This document shows positions 16,392 through 28,559 of a stretch of 64,000 nt of DNA, piece by piece. The stretch covers positions 56,161 through 120,160 of the forward strand of contig BEHN01000006.1 in NCBI GenBank assembly GCA_002898535.1. The letters run 5' to 3'. The position numbers and the translations under genes were made by a program. The notes beneath the pieces were generated by a model that was not told where the DNA came from, did not search any database, and worked only from the letters and a program-made list of their open reading frames with translations. This DNA comes from a bacterium HR11 (GTDB lineage: Bacteria; Acidobacteriota; HRBIN11). Position 1 is the first letter of the stretch. The number at the start of each line of letters is the position of its first letter.

Positions 16392-17771
16392 ATGAAGCGC
16401 GTGACCGCAGTAGCTTCTGACGTAAGGACGGCCGGACGGTCGGACGTGACCGTCGTCGACCTCATCCGGATGGCTCGGGGCCGGGCGTCGTGGTCGAAGC
16501 CCGTCCGATGGGTCGTCCAGCCTCTCCTGAAGGCCGTCCGGGACTGCGGGACGGTCCACATCTATGCCGACACGGCGGACCCCGTCGAACTCCAGGACCT
16601 CCTGGTCGCCCAAGCGGACGGCGAAGCCATTCATATATACCAGGAAATCGACGGAAACACGACGAATCAGCCCCTCATCGAAAAAGTCCTGAATCGCCTC
16701 TTGAGCGCCGACGAGACGGACGGCGTCATCGCCTGGGCCCGGCGCTTGCGGGAGGCGGACCCAGACTTGACCCTTGAGGAAACGACCGTTCTCGTTTACA
16801 GCATCCTGAACGGGCGGTTGGCCTGGGAGGTCATCGACCGCTTCGGGGCGGGTCGGACCTGGCACATCAGTCTGGAACTTCATACGGCGTTGGCACCGGA
16901 CCCGGTCGCCTCCCGGCGGGTGGCCCGTTGTTTGAGTCGGGCCGTCCCGGGAGCCCTCGTGAAGGTCGCCTTTACACCGGACCATCCGCATGCCCTCTTG
17001 ATCGCTCGGGACCTGGAACGCGAGGGGGTGGCGGTGAATTTCACCGCCACCTTCTCGGCCCGCCAGGTCGTCGCCGCCGCCCTCCTGGCGAACCCGCATC
17101 GGACGAACATCTTCCTGGGCCGTCTGAATCAGGGTCTCCGTTCGGACCTCCTCGGCGAGCACGTTCTCCTGGAGGCCCAGCGGCACATGCGGCGGCTCCG
17201 GCAGGACTTCGGGGTCCGGACGCTGAACATGGCCGCCAGCGTCCGGCGGTGGCAGACGATCGCCCTGACGGCCGGCTGTGACGCCTATACGGTCCCCTAC
17301 TCGGTCCTCAAGGACTTCCTGACCCAGCGGGAAGTCGGTCCGGAGACTATTCGTGACTGCCAGGAGATGGACTTCACGGAGTCCGTGCGGGCCCTCCCCT
17401 CGGAGGTCGTCGAGAAGGTCGGCGGCTTCGAGCGTATCCGGCGCCTTTGGGAGGTCGAGCCCGAGTTCATCGAGTTTCTCGTCGAACTCCGGTCGGCCCC
17501 GGACTTCGACGGTCTGGACGGCGAGGGCCTCTACCGGCGTTTCGACGAGGCGGGCTTTGGCGACTTCTTCTATGCGCCGACGGCGGCCGAATGGAAGGAA
17601 CTCCGCAAGAGCAAGCTCCCGGACCTGGATTCTCCTCTGACGCGGCGGGTCGCCTTGGACACGCTGTACAGCCTCCTGGCCGTCGGTGACTTCGCCAACT
17701 TCCAGGATCAGATGGACGCCCGAATCCAAGCCATCCTCGAACCCCGATGGGGGTCCCGGTCGATAGGGTGA
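16392..17771 (+). CDS. transaldolase family protein, extended
   Basis: 459 residues. The transaldolase core is evident: NTTNQPLIEKVL, GALVKVAFTPDH with the candidate Schiff-base Lys191, GVAVNFTATFSARQVVAAA, and TNIFLGRLNQ. Transaldolase moves a dihydroxyacetone unit between sugar phosphates. The protein is about 100 residues longer than typical single-domain forms, with an N-terminal lead of some 55 residues and a C-terminal tail of about 120 residues (from DFTESVRALPSEVVEK). GGGAGG precedes the ATG. As first gene of the carbon-fixation block it presumably serves sugar-phosphate rearrangement beside transketolase. A related aldolase activity is possible. Confidence 0.8.
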   Translation: MKRVTAVASDVRTAGRSDVTVVDLIRMARGRASWSKPVRWVVQPLLKAVRDCGTVHIYADTADPVELQDLLVAQADGEAIHIYQEIDGNTTNQPLIEKVLNRLLSADETDGVIAWARRLREADPDLTLEETTVLVYSILNGRLAWEVIDRFGAGRTWHISLELHTALAPDPVASRRVARCLSRAVPGALVKVAFTPDHPHALLIARDLEREGVAVNFTATFSARQVVAAALLANPHRTNIFLGRLNQGLRSDLLGEHVLLEAQRHMRRLRQDFGVRTLNMAASVRRWQTIALTAGCDAYTVPYSVLKDFLTQREVGPETIRDCQEMDFTESVRALPSEVVEKVGGFERIRRLWEVEPEFIEFLVELRSAPDFDGLDGEGLYRRFDEAGFGDFFYAPTAAEWKELRKSKLPDLDSPLTRRVALDTLYSLLAVGDFANFQDQMDARIQAILEPRWGSRSIG

Positions 17772-17787
17772 TGGATGGCGCGTGGCC

Positions 17788-17848
17788 CCTATTGGCTCAT
17801 GGCTCATGGGGCATGGGGCATGGGTCATGGGGCCATGAGCTATGAGCC
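17788..17848. repeat. ATGAGCC-type array (family B, short)
   Basis: GGCTCATGGCTCATGGGGCA-type units followed by the complementary CATGAGCTATGAGCC, able to fold back on itself. It lies in the 118-bp gap between the transaldolase and phosphoribulokinase genes and ends about 40 bp before the latter's start. Confidence 0.75.
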
Positions 17849-17889
17849 GTCATTCCGTCCCTATCCAGCATCCACCGTGGAGGCCATCT

Positions 17890-18903
17890 ATGACGAAACC
17901 TCCCCGTCCCATCGTGTTGGGCATCGTCGGCGATAGCGCCGCCGGGAAGACGACCATCGCCCAAGGGTTGATGACCATCTTAGGCCCCGAGCGGGTGACC
18001 GTCGTGTGTACCGACGACTACCACAAGTACGACCGCCGGGAGCGGGCGCGTCTAAACATCACGCCCCTCCATCCGGACTGCAACTACATCGACATCATGG
18101 AACTCCACATGGAGCGGCTTCACTACGGCCAGCCCGTCCTGAAGCCCGTTTATGACCACTCGACGGGCTCGCTCGTTCGGCCCGAGTATGTCCAGCCTCG
18201 GGATTTCGTCATCGTCGAGGGCCTGCTGGGTTACTATACACCAGTCCTGCGGCAGTTTTACGACGTGAAGGTGTACCTGGACCCGCCGGAGGACCTGCGG
18301 CGGGCCTGGAAGATCAAGCGGGACACGACCGAGCGGGGCTACACCGTCGAGCAGGTCCTGAAGGAGCTCGAGCGGCGGGAACCCGACTCGGCCGCCTTCA
18401 TCCGGCCCCAACGGGAATACGCCGACATCGTCGTCCGATTCTATCCGCCCCCCGGCGTCGCCCCTGAGGAGGCCGGTCCCGTCCTGAACGTCCAGGTCAT
18501 CCTGCGGCCGACCATTCCCCATCCCGACCTGAGCTACCTGTACAACGGGGAAGCGCCTCCGGGCATTCGCCTCACGCTGGGCCGGGACAACGGCCGGCCC
18601 GTCGACATCCTCGAGATCGACGGAGCTGTCGCTTCTGAACACGCCCACGAGCTGGCCGAGGCCATCTGGAGCCACCTGCCGGACCTGTCGCCCGTCGAGG
18701 AGGAGCGGCTCGGCAACTATCAGGACCTCTTGCAGGTGCGTCACAGCCATCCCCTGGCCCTGACCCAGCTACTGCTGGCCTACCACATGCTTCGCGTCTA
18801 CACCGACTTCTCCCGTATGCCCTTCGCTCCGCCGATTGCCGCCCTGAGCCGCCTCCGGTTCCGAGAAAACCGTATCGCTTTTGCGACACCGGGAAAGGAG
18901 TGA
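17890..18903 (+). CDS. prk: phosphoribulokinase
   Basis: Converts ribulose 5-phosphate plus ATP to ribulose 1,5-bisphosphate, the CO2 acceptor for RuBisCO. The 337 residues start with the P-loop GDSAAGKTT (residues 14-22), followed by CTDDYHKYDRRER, YNYxD-like DCNYIDIMELHM, KPVYDHSTG, FVIVEGLLGYY and WKIKRDTTERGYTVEQVL. The length and motifs resemble the plant/cyanobacterial (class II) kinase more than the shorter proteobacterial CbbP. The ATG at 17890 is chosen because GGAGG lies 7 bases upstream. Transketolase follows after 3 bp, so the two are translationally close. Confidence 0.95.
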   Translation: MTKPPRPIVLGIVGDSAAGKTTIAQGLMTILGPERVTVVCTDDYHKYDRRERARLNITPLHPDCNYIDIMELHMERLHYGQPVLKPVYDHSTGSLVRPEYVQPRDFVIVEGLLGYYTPVLRQFYDVKVYLDPPEDLRRAWKIKRDTTERGYTVEQVLKELERREPDSAAFIRPQREYADIVVRFYPPPGVAPEEAGPVLNVQVILRPTIPHPDLSYLYNGEAPPGIRLTLGRDNGRPVDILEIDGAVASEHAHELAEAIWSHLPDLSPVEEERLGNYQDLLQVRHSHPLALTQLLLAYHMLRVYTDFSRMPFAPPIAALSRLRFRENRIAFATPGKE

Positions 18904-18906
18904 GCG

Positions 18907-22498
<3,592 letters not shown>

Positions 22499-22527
22499 CA
22501 AAGATAGCCCCTCGAAGGAGGTGCGCC

Positions 22528-22959
22528 GTGCGTATCACGCAAGGCACGTTTTCCTACCTGCCAGACCTGACGGACGAGCAGATCGAGCGCCAGATCGCCT
22601 ACATCATCCGCCAGGGCTGGGCCGTCTCCATCGAGTACACCGACGACCCCCACCCCTACAACGTCTACTGGAATATGTGGGGCCTCCCGATGTTCGACCT
22701 GGAAGACCCGGCCGCGGCCATGTACGAATTCAAGAAGTGCCGGGAGGCGTTCCCCCATTGCTACATCAAGATCAACGGTTACGACCCCAGCCCCATGTGG
22801 CAGGCCCAGCGGGTCTCGTTCATCGCCTACCGACCGCCGGTCGAGGAACCCGGCTTTCGGCTCCGGCGGATCCTGTGGTCGGACGGGCGGATCCAAAAGT
22901 ACGGTCTCGAGCCCTACATCGAGGACCAACCCCCGGGTCGGCGATATCGAAGTCCCTAA
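22528..22959 (+). CDS. cbbS: RuBisCO small subunit
   Basis: 143 residues. The start is GTG at 22528, chosen because GAAGGAGGTG (22514-22523) is just upstream and the protein then begins VRITQGTFSYLPDLTDEQIERQ as in red-type small subunits. A longer frame upstream overlaps cbbL and is not homologous. Motifs: GWAVSIEYTDDPHPYNVYWNMWGLPMFD and AFPHCYIKINGYD. The C-terminal extension (SDGRIQKYGLEPY...) is the beta-hairpin tail expected in red-type small subunits, which lines the central solvent channel. cbbX begins 15 bp downstream. Confidence 0.95.
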   Translation: MRITQGTFSYLPDLTDEQIERQIAYIIRQGWAVSIEYTDDPHPYNVYWNMWGLPMFDLEDPAAAMYEFKKCREAFPHCYIKINGYDPSPMWQAQRVSFIAYRPPVEEPGFRLRRILWSDGRIQKYGLEPYIEDQPPGRRYRSP

Positions 22960-22974
22960 GGAGAGACGACTGAC

Positions 22975-23916
22975 ATGACGGTCCAAGCCCCGTCCGTCGA
23001 GGTGAACCTCCGCCAACTGCTGGAGCAAACGGGCGTCCTCCAGGTCTTGGAGGAGATGGACCGGGAGCTGGTCGGACTGTACCCCGTCAAGCAACGGATT
23101 CGGGAGATCGCCGCCTTCCTCGTCGTGGACCGCGTGCGGCGTGAACTGGGCCTGACGTCGAGCCGGCCCGTCCTCCACATGGCGTTCGTCGGCAACCCCG
23201 GGACGGGCAAGACGACCGTGGCCATGCGCATGGCCACGGTCCTCCACCGCCTGGGCTACATCCGGCGGGACCAGCTGATCGTGGCCTCCCGGGACGACCT
23301 GGTCGGCCAGTACGTGGGCCACACGGCCCCCAAGACCAAAGAGGTCCTCAAACGGGCGATGGGCGGCGTCCTGTTCATCGACGAAGCCTACAGTCTCTAT
23401 CGGCCTGAGAACGAACGCGACTACGGCCAGGAGGCCATCGAGATCCTCCTGCAGGTCATGGAAAGCGAACGGGAGAACCTCGTCGTGATCTTCGCCGGGT
23501 ACAAAGACCGGATGGAACGCTTCTTCAGCCAGAACCCGGGCCTGCGGTCCCGCATCGCCCACCACATCGAGTTTCCCGACTATACGCTGGAGGAACTCGT
23601 CGAGATCGGGGAGCTCATGCTCCGTCAGTTGAACTACGTCCTGGACGACGAGGCCCGTCGGGCCTTTCGCCGGTACGTGGCCTGCCGGATGCGTCTGCCC
23701 AATTTTGCCAACGCCCGGTCGATCCGGAACGCCATCGACCGCATGCGGCTCCGGCAGGCCCTCCGGCTGTGCGAGCAGGGTGGCCCCGTGACGGCCGAGG
23801 ACCTCCGCCGGATCACGGCCGAGGACATCCTCAAGAGCCGGGTGTTCCGAGAATGTGAAGCCCAGGGCGACTTCCCGCCGGGTCTCGAACCTGTCGGTTC
23901 AGCCCAGGCCCCCTGA
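22975..23916 (+). CDS. cbbX: red-type RuBisCO activase CbbX
   Basis: AAA+ ATPase that removes inhibitory sugar phosphates from RuBisCO by pulling on the CbbL C terminus. 313 residues: [23 protein letters not shown], Walker [10 protein letters not shown], pore-loop region [18 protein letters not shown], Walker [39 protein letters not shown], and C-terminal sensor [20 protein letters not shown]. Its position directly behind cbbLS is the standard red-type arrangement. The last 20 residues ([16 protein letters not shown]) are low-complexity. Confidence 0.96.
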   Translation: MTVQAPSVEVNLRQLLEQTGVLQVLEEMDRELVGLYPVKQRIREIAAFLVVDRVRRELGLTSSRPVLHMAFVGNPGTGKTTVAMRMATVLHRLGYIRRDQLIVASRDDLVGQYVGHTAPKTKEVLKRAMGGVLFIDEAYSLYRPENERDYGQEAIEILLQVMESERENLVVIFAGYKDRMERFFSQNPGLRSRIAHHIEFPDYTLEELVEIGELMLRQLNYVLDDEARRAFRRYVACRMRLPNFANARSIRNAIDRMRLRQALRLCEQGGPVTAEDLRRITAEDILKSRVFRECEAQGDFPPGLEPVGSAQAP

Positions 23917-23956
23917 GGGTCACAGGATGCAAAATGTAGGATGGAAATGAGGAGGC

Positions 23957-24238
23957 ATGCCCGTGACGTGGGACGAGACCCCGTACGGAGAGGCATGCCG
24001 GCGGGCCGTGCGCATCCTGGCCGACGGCTACGGAGAAGCCGTCGTCGTGCGAGACGGCGACCAGGACCGCTACTGGGCCCTCTACTACTTTTTCTGGGGT
24101 CAGGCACCGCCGACGACGGCCCTGCCCCACTGGACCGAAGGCCCCCTGCCGGATACCGCCCAGGTGCGCCCGCCCTATGAGGTCAAGAGCTGGCTGGCCG
24201 AGATGGGATTCGAGGAATACCTCAACGACGTCGACTGA
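23957..24238 (+). CDS. 93-residue protein of unknown function in the cbb operon
   Basis: Small protein, MPVTWDETPYGEACRRAVRI, with DRYWALYYFFWGQAPPT in the centre and an acidic C terminus (WLAEMGFEEYLNDVD). No signal peptide, no cysteine motif; aromatic-rich centre. GGAGGC lies a few bases upstream of the ATG. It starts 40 bp after cbbX and precedes cbbY, so it is very likely co-expressed with RuBisCO. I do not recognise the family. A structural or regulatory partner of RuBisCO or CbbX is one possibility suggested only by position. The next 184 bp (24239-24422) hold no gene, only a G+C-rich spacer ending in a GGGGGATCCCC palindrome. Confidence 0.7.
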   Translation: MPVTWDETPYGEACRRAVRILADGYGEAVVVRDGDQDRYWALYYFFWGQAPPTTALPHWTEGPLPDTAQVRPPYEVKSWLAEMGFEEYLNDVD

Positions 24239-24422
24239 AGGGGAGACGCCTTGAATCCTCAGGCGGACGTCTTGAATCGACTTCGGCATCTCATACCGAC
24301 GCCTGGAGCGGCCGACGACCGAAGGCCGCCGACGACTGACCCGACGCCGGCCTATCCCGCCTGCCAGGCCGGGCGGGTCCGACCCTCCCTGTCCCTGCGC
24401 TAAAACCCCTCGGGGGATCCCC

Positions 24423-25157
24423 ATGGCCCAGTCCCTTCGGCTCAAGGCCATCATTTTCGACGTCGACGGTACGCTGGCGTACACGGAACGAGATGGCCAC
24501 CTGCCGGCCTGTAACGAGGCCTTCGCCGCCCTGGGATTCCCCATCCGGTGGACCTGGCCGGAGTTCAAGGCTCTCCTCCCCATCCCCGGCAACGCCGAGC
24601 GGATGCGCCGGGCCCTCCGGCGGTTGGACCCGCCGCTCCCACCCGACGAGCTCGAGGCGGCCGTCGCTCGTTTGGTCGAACTCAAGAGACGGTTCTACAT
24701 CGAGAAGTATGCCGCCCGACTTCCCCTGCGGCCCGGCGTCGCCCGGCTCGTCGAGGAAGCCGTCCGTCGCGGCGTCCGATTGGCCATCGTCTCCACGTCG
24801 GACGAGGAACAGATCCGGGCCCTCCTACGCTATCGTCTGTCCGCCTTCGCTGATGCCTTTGACCCCATTTTGGGTCAGCGGGCCGGCATTAAGACGGCCC
24901 CCGAATCGCCTCTATACCGTCGCTGTCTGGCCGAGCTGGGGACGTCCCCCGACGAGACCCTGGCCATCGAGGACTCGGAGGTCGGCCTGCGGGCGGCCCA
25001 GGCGGCCGGCCTGCCGTGCGCCGTGATTTACAACGATTACACCTTCGGCCAGGACTTCCGGGGTGCCGTCCTGGTCGCCCGGAGCTTGGAATACTTCGAC
25101 CTGGAGGCGCTGAGCGCTCTGTGCCTGGGAGGCCCGGATGCGCACGACGTGTGCTGA
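24423..25157 (+). CDS. cbbY: CbbY-type HAD phosphatase (probable xylulose-1,5-bisphosphate phosphatase)
   Basis: 244 residues of the HAD superfamily: FDVDGTLAYTERDGHLPACNEAF (nucleophile and acid Asp), cap domain, SxSDEEQI-type motif II in VSTSDEEQIRALL, and IEDSEVGLRAAQAAGLPC (motif IV). CbbY dephosphorylates xylulose-1,5-bisphosphate, a misfire product that inhibits RuBisCO, which explains its location in the cbb operon behind cbbX. Beta-phosphoglucomutase is the main alternative by sequence alone; context favours CbbY. The 3' end overlaps the next gene by 20 bases. Confidence 0.88.
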   Translation: MAQSLRLKAIIFDVDGTLAYTERDGHLPACNEAFAALGFPIRWTWPEFKALLPIPGNAERMRRALRRLDPPLPPDELEAAVARLVELKRRFYIEKYAARLPLRPGVARLVEEAVRRGVRLAIVSTSDEEQIRALLRYRLSAFADAFDPILGQRAGIKTAPESPLYRRCLAELGTSPDETLAIEDSEVGLRAAQAAGLPCAVIYNDYTFGQDFRGAVLVARSLEYFDLEALSALCLGGPDAHDVC

Positions 25158-26184
25158 TCTCTACGACGTGGCGGTCATCGGGGCCGGCCCGACCGGCTTG
25201 TACGCGGCCTTCTATGCCGGCATGCGGAACCTCCGGACGCTCGTCCTGGAAGCCCTGCCCCGACCCGGCGGCCAGATCACAGCCCTGTACCCTGAGAAGT
25301 ACATCTACGACGTCGGCGGCTACCCGGCCATCCTGGGGCGGGACCTCGTCGCCGAGCTCTTCAAACAGGCCAGCCAGTTCGGCGCCGACTTCCGGTTCAA
25401 CGAACGGGTCGAGGCCCTGGAGGTCCTGGAACCGGGCCGCCTGCGGCTGACGACGACCGAGGGCGTCTACCTGAGTCGGACGGCCATCCTCTGCGCCGGC
25501 CTGGGTGCCTTCGAGCCCAACCGCCTCGCCGTCCCGGGCGCCGCCGAGCTGGAGGGCCGGGGCGTTCACTATGCCGTCCACCGGCGGGAAGACTTCCTCG
25601 GCCGACGCCTCCTCATCGTCGGCGGCGGCGATACGGCCGTCGACTGGGCTTTAGAGCTCCACCGTTGGGCCCGCGAGGTCACCCTCATCCACCGCTTCGA
25701 CTACTTTGAGGCCCACGCCCGAAGCGTCCAGGCCCTCCTCGAATCGCCCGTGAACGTCCTCACCCGCCATGAACTGAAGGCTGTCCGAGGCAGTGATCGC
25801 GTCCAAGAGGTCGTCATCTACGACAATCAAACCGGTGCCGAAAAGACCCTGGCCGCCGATGATGTCCTCATCTGCATCGGCCTGAAGCCCAACCTGGGCC
25901 CGATCCAACGGTGGGGCCTCCGGCTCGACGGCCGCCACGTCCTGGTCAATTCACGCTTGGAAACCAACCTCCCCGGCGTCTATGCGGCCGGCGACATCGC
26001 CTTTCAGGAGGGCGTCGAAAAGATGTACCTGATCGCCTGCGGTTTTGCCCAGGCGGCCCTCGCCATCGGTTATGCGGCCCGCTTTATCCACCCGAAGGCC
26101 CGGGTCTTCCACGGCCACAGCAGTCAACGGAAGGGCATGAAGTACGCCCCGACGCCGGTGGGGCCGACGGGGAAGGAGGATTGA
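25138..26184 (+). CDS. ferredoxin/flavodoxin-NADP reductase, thioredoxin-reductase-like
   Basis: 348 residues. FAD-binding GAGPTGLYAAFYAGM at residues about 15-29, RPGGQITALYPEKYIYDVGGYP, NADP-binding GGGDTAVDWALEL, and VYAAGDIAF. There is no redox CxxC motif of true thioredoxin reductase, and the C terminus (FHGHSSQRKGMK) resembles the homodimeric TrxR-like ferredoxin-NADP reductases of Firmicutes and green sulfur bacteria (YumC type). The start overlaps cbbY by 20 bases, so it is translationally coupled to the carbon-fixation operon. It could supply NADPH for phosphoglycerate reduction; that is inference from position. Confidence 0.87.
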   Translation: MRTTCADLYDVAVIGAGPTGLYAAFYAGMRNLRTLVLEALPRPGGQITALYPEKYIYDVGGYPAILGRDLVAELFKQASQFGADFRFNERVEALEVLEPGRLRLTTTEGVYLSRTAILCAGLGAFEPNRLAVPGAAELEGRGVHYAVHRREDFLGRRLLIVGGGDTAVDWALELHRWAREVTLIHRFDYFEAHARSVQALLESPVNVLTRHELKAVRGSDRVQEVVIYDNQTGAEKTLAADDVLICIGLKPNLGPIQRWGLRLDGRHVLVNSRLETNLPGVYAAGDIAFQEGVEKMYLIACGFAQAALAIGYAARFIHPKARVFHGHSSQRKGMKYAPTPVGPTGKED

Positions 26185-26219
26185 AAATTGCGAATTGCGA
26201 ATTTTGGGGACGGGGGGCT

Positions 26220-26484
26220 TAACAGAGCCGTTCGGTTCGTGAGAATGGCGTCGGGACAACCTTTCCCAACGCCCGGGAAGCACGGTTTTTCAAGCATCCG
26301 GCAGATGGGCAGGTCGGCAGATAGGCAGATAGAAGCCGGGTGGGCAAGGATCAGCCCCGGGGCTTTTGGGACCATCTGCCCATCTGCCGAACTGCCTATC
26401 TGCCAAAGCTTGAAAAACTGTCCTTCCCGAAGGGTCGGAAAAGCCGAATCCATGCGGATTTTCACGACCCGAACGGCTCTGTTA
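26220..26484. repeat. TIR element copy A5 (blocks alpha-beta)
   Basis: Near-identical to A1: TAACAGAGCCGTTCGG left end, CCGAACGGCTCTGTTA right end, TTTTTCAAGC and GCTTGAAAAA inner repeats, 8-nt array core. It separates the tightly coupled cbb genes from glpX. Confidence 0.88.
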
Positions 26485-26550
26485 AAGGACCGGAGAGGCC
26501 AGAGCGCTCAGGATTCTCACAAACCGATTCGTAGGGCCTGTTTCAAAACT

Positions 26551-26619
26551 CACCGCCGAGGCGCAGAGGACGAGGGTTTTTCCTTCGATTTTTCTCTGCG
26601 TTCTCGGCGTCTCAGCGGT
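26551..26619. repeat. ACCGCYGAG...CTCAGCGGT inverted repeat (family E)
   Basis: ACCGCCGAGGCGCAGAG near 26552 is answered by CTCTGCGTTCTCGGCGTCTC and AGCGGT ending at 26619, with a T-rich centre. This kind of sequence is a familiar dispersed repeat in unrelated bacterial genomes. Together with A5 it fills the 476-bp gap before glpX; no gene is seen. Confidence 0.6.
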
Positions 26620-26660
26620 AGTCTAATCTGCAATTCACAATCTTTCTGGAGGGGGGTCTG

Positions 26661-27674
26661 ATGGGTGAACGACCCCAACGGAACTTGGCGTTGGAGCTCG
26701 TCCGGGCCACCGAGGCCGCCGCTATGGTCGCCGCCCGCTTGGCCGAGCGGGGCGAGCGGGCGTCGGCCGACGTCGCCGCCGCCCAGGCCATGCGGCTGGT
26801 CCTCCAGACGATCGACATGGACGGCACGATCGTGATCGGCGAGGGTGAGAAAGGAGAGGTCCCGGCCCTTTTTCGGGGCGAGCTCGTCGGGACGGGCCGG
26901 CCCCCGGCCGTCGACGTCGCCGTCGACCCCATCGAGGGCCCGCCGGTCGAATCCCTGAACCGGCCCAACACGCTGGCGATGGTCGCCCTCGCCGACCGGT
27001 GGAGCCTGTGGGACCCCGGTCCCTGTCAGCACGTCGAGGTCCTCGTCGCCGAGGGCGCCGCCCGGGACGTCGTTGACCTGAACCGGGGGCCCGTCGAGAA
27101 CCTGCAGGCGGTCGCCGCCGCCCTGCATCGAGACGTCCGAGACATGACCGTCTTTGTCGTTGACGAACCCCGGCACGAGGACCTCATCCAGGCACTCCAG
27201 TCGGTCGGGGTCTATGTACGACGGAGCCCCGGAGGCTTCGTCTTGGGCGCCATCCTGGCGGCGATGACCGGGACCGGCGTCGACGTCCTGATGGGGACTG
27301 CCCGGGCCCCGGAGGCCGTCCTGGCCGCGGCCGCCGTCAAGGCCCTGGGCGGGACTCTCCAGGCCCGACGGGCCCCCCAGGACGCCACGGAGCGGGTCCG
27401 CCTGGAGGCGGCCCTCGGGCCGAGACTCTGGGAGACCCTGACGGTCGACGACCTGGTCCGCTCGGACGACGTCTTCTTCGCCGCCACGGGGATCACCGAC
27501 GGCGCCCTCCTGCGAGGCGTCCAGTTCCACCGGGCCAGCGTCGTCACCGACAGTATCGTCATGCGGGGCCGGACCGGGACGGTCCGGTACATCCGGTCCC
27601 TCCACCGTCTGGACAAGCTGATGCGCTTCAGCCAGATCGATTACACCGGCGAGGGCCCGACGCCCTATCGGTAA
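26661..27674 (+). CDS. glpX: GlpX-like (class II fructose-1,6-bisphosphatase family), divergent
   Basis: 337 residues with the GlpX fold: MDGTIVIGEGE, VDVAVDPIEG, EPRHEDL and DDVFFAATGITDGALLRGV. Class II FBPases make fructose 6-phosphate in gluconeogenesis and the Calvin cycle. Compared from memory with E. coli GlpX, the Mn ligands (Asp37, Glu61, Asp89, Glu92, Glu218 here) are kept. Several substrate contacts are changed: the DEAPM Asp is Gly65, the catalytic Thr of EGT is Pro94, the substrate Tyr is missing near residue 123, and the DGD phosphate loop is GGF (191-193). A strong GGAGGGG site precedes the ATG. It may have altered substrate or low activity; no other FBPase lies in the window. 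Confidence 0.82.
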   Translation: MGERPQRNLALELVRATEAAAMVAARLAERGERASADVAAAQAMRLVLQTIDMDGTIVIGEGEKGEVPALFRGELVGTGRPPAVDVAVDPIEGPPVESLNRPNTLAMVALADRWSLWDPGPCQHVEVLVAEGAARDVVDLNRGPVENLQAVAAALHRDVRDMTVFVVDEPRHEDLIQALQSVGVYVRRSPGGFVLGAILAAMTGTGVDVLMGTARAPEAVLAAAAVKALGGTLQARRAPQDATERVRLEAALGPRLWETLTVDDLVRSDDVFFAATGITDGALLRGVQFHRASVVTDSIVMRGRTGTVRYIRSLHRLDKLMRFSQIDYTGEGPTPYR

Positions 27675-27718
27675 ACTTCGACCGGTCAGGTTCGGACGAC
27701 GGCGTCCATTTCCCTTCA

Positions 27719-27738
27719 AAGCCCGGGGGCTTATTATT
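27719..27738 (+). terminator. possible intrinsic terminator after glpX
   Basis: AAGCC-CGGG-GGCTT hairpin followed by ATTATT. The stem is only 5 bp, so the call is weak. The rest of 27675-27833 shows no gene. Confidence 0.35.
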
Positions 27739-27833
27739 AAGAGGCGAGCCCGACGCCGCCCGATGCCGTCTTTACGGTCCCATGGAAAGAATGTACGGAC
27801 CGCACTCGGCAGGATGTTTAGGGGGAAGGGTCA

Positions 27834-28559
27834 ATGAAATTTCCTAAAGTCATCCGTCGTGGTCGGACTCGGCTGGCCGCCTCGGCGCTCCTGGAATTGA
27901 CGGAACGGGAGCTGTGCCGGATCGTCCTGGACATCCACGACGGACCCGTCCAGGACATGTATGCCGCCCTCTCCCAGGTCGACGCCCTTCAGAAGAAACT
28001 GGTCGGTGCCGACGACCGGGACCGACCGAGTCCGGAAGCCGTCGCCCAGAGCCTGACCCAGGTCGGGGCCTTGATCCGGAACGCCCTGTGGAGTATCCGC
28101 AACTTCATCGGCGCTTTCGCTCCACCCGAATTTCAAAAGCGGGACCTGGTCTCCGTCCTCGAGGGTCTGATCATCCAGCACGAAGAACTGACGGGATGCC
28201 GAGTCGAGCTGGCCGTCACGCCGCCCATCCCCGACGTGGCCCCGCCGGTCAAGATCGTCCTTTACCGGATCTTGCAGGAGGCCCTCTCGAACGCCTACCG
28301 CCACGCCGGGACGGACCGGCAGTACGTCCATCTCTATTCCCGAGATGACGGCGTGGTCCTGGAAGTCTGGGATGAGGGCGTCGGCTTTGACGTGGAGCGA
28401 GTCCTGACGCAGGCCCCGACGGACCGCCGCATGCGGGTCGGACTGCGGGGCATGCGGGAGCGGGTCGTGCTGGTCGGAGGCACGTTCACCATCGAAAGCC
28501 GCCCCGGTCAAGGCACACACATCACCGTTTGGGTACCGGGTCATGCAGGCCATTCGTGA
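27834..28559 (+). CDS. NarL-type soluble sensor histidine kinase
   Basis: 241 residues. The HisKA_3 phosphoacceptor motif DIHDGPVQDMYAAL has His35; the ATPase domain carries LQEALSNAYRHAG, VWDEGVGFD and GLRGMRERV. No transmembrane segment or sensory domain is visible: only about 20 residues precede the dimerisation helix, so it must sense through a partner protein or an intracellular signal. It overlaps the response regulator by 17 bases. Lying directly downstream of the carbon-fixation block, where no LysR-type CbbR is found, it is a candidate regulator of that block, but nothing in the sequence proves it. Confidence 0.9.
   Translation: MKFPKVIRRGRTRLAASALLELTERELCRIVLDIHDGPVQDMYAALSQVDALQKKLVGADDRDRPSPEAVAQSLTQVGALIRNALWSIRNFIGAFAPPEFQKRDLVSVLEGLIIQHEELTGCRVELAVTPPIPDVAPPVKIVLYRILQEALSNAYRHAGTDRQYVHLYSRDDGVVLEVWDEGVGFDVERVLTQAPTDRRMRVGLRGMRERVVLVGGTFTIESRPGQGTHITVWVPGHAGHS

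Noticed and set aside
24239..24422. Possible riboswitch between the 93-residue gene and cbbY
   Set aside because: G+C-rich hairpins are present but no recognisable aptamer core; gene-internal operon position makes it unlikely.
26661..27674. glpX as a pseudogene
   Set aside because: The frame is intact over the normal family length with metal ligands kept and a strong ribosome-binding site; divergence is better described as altered function.
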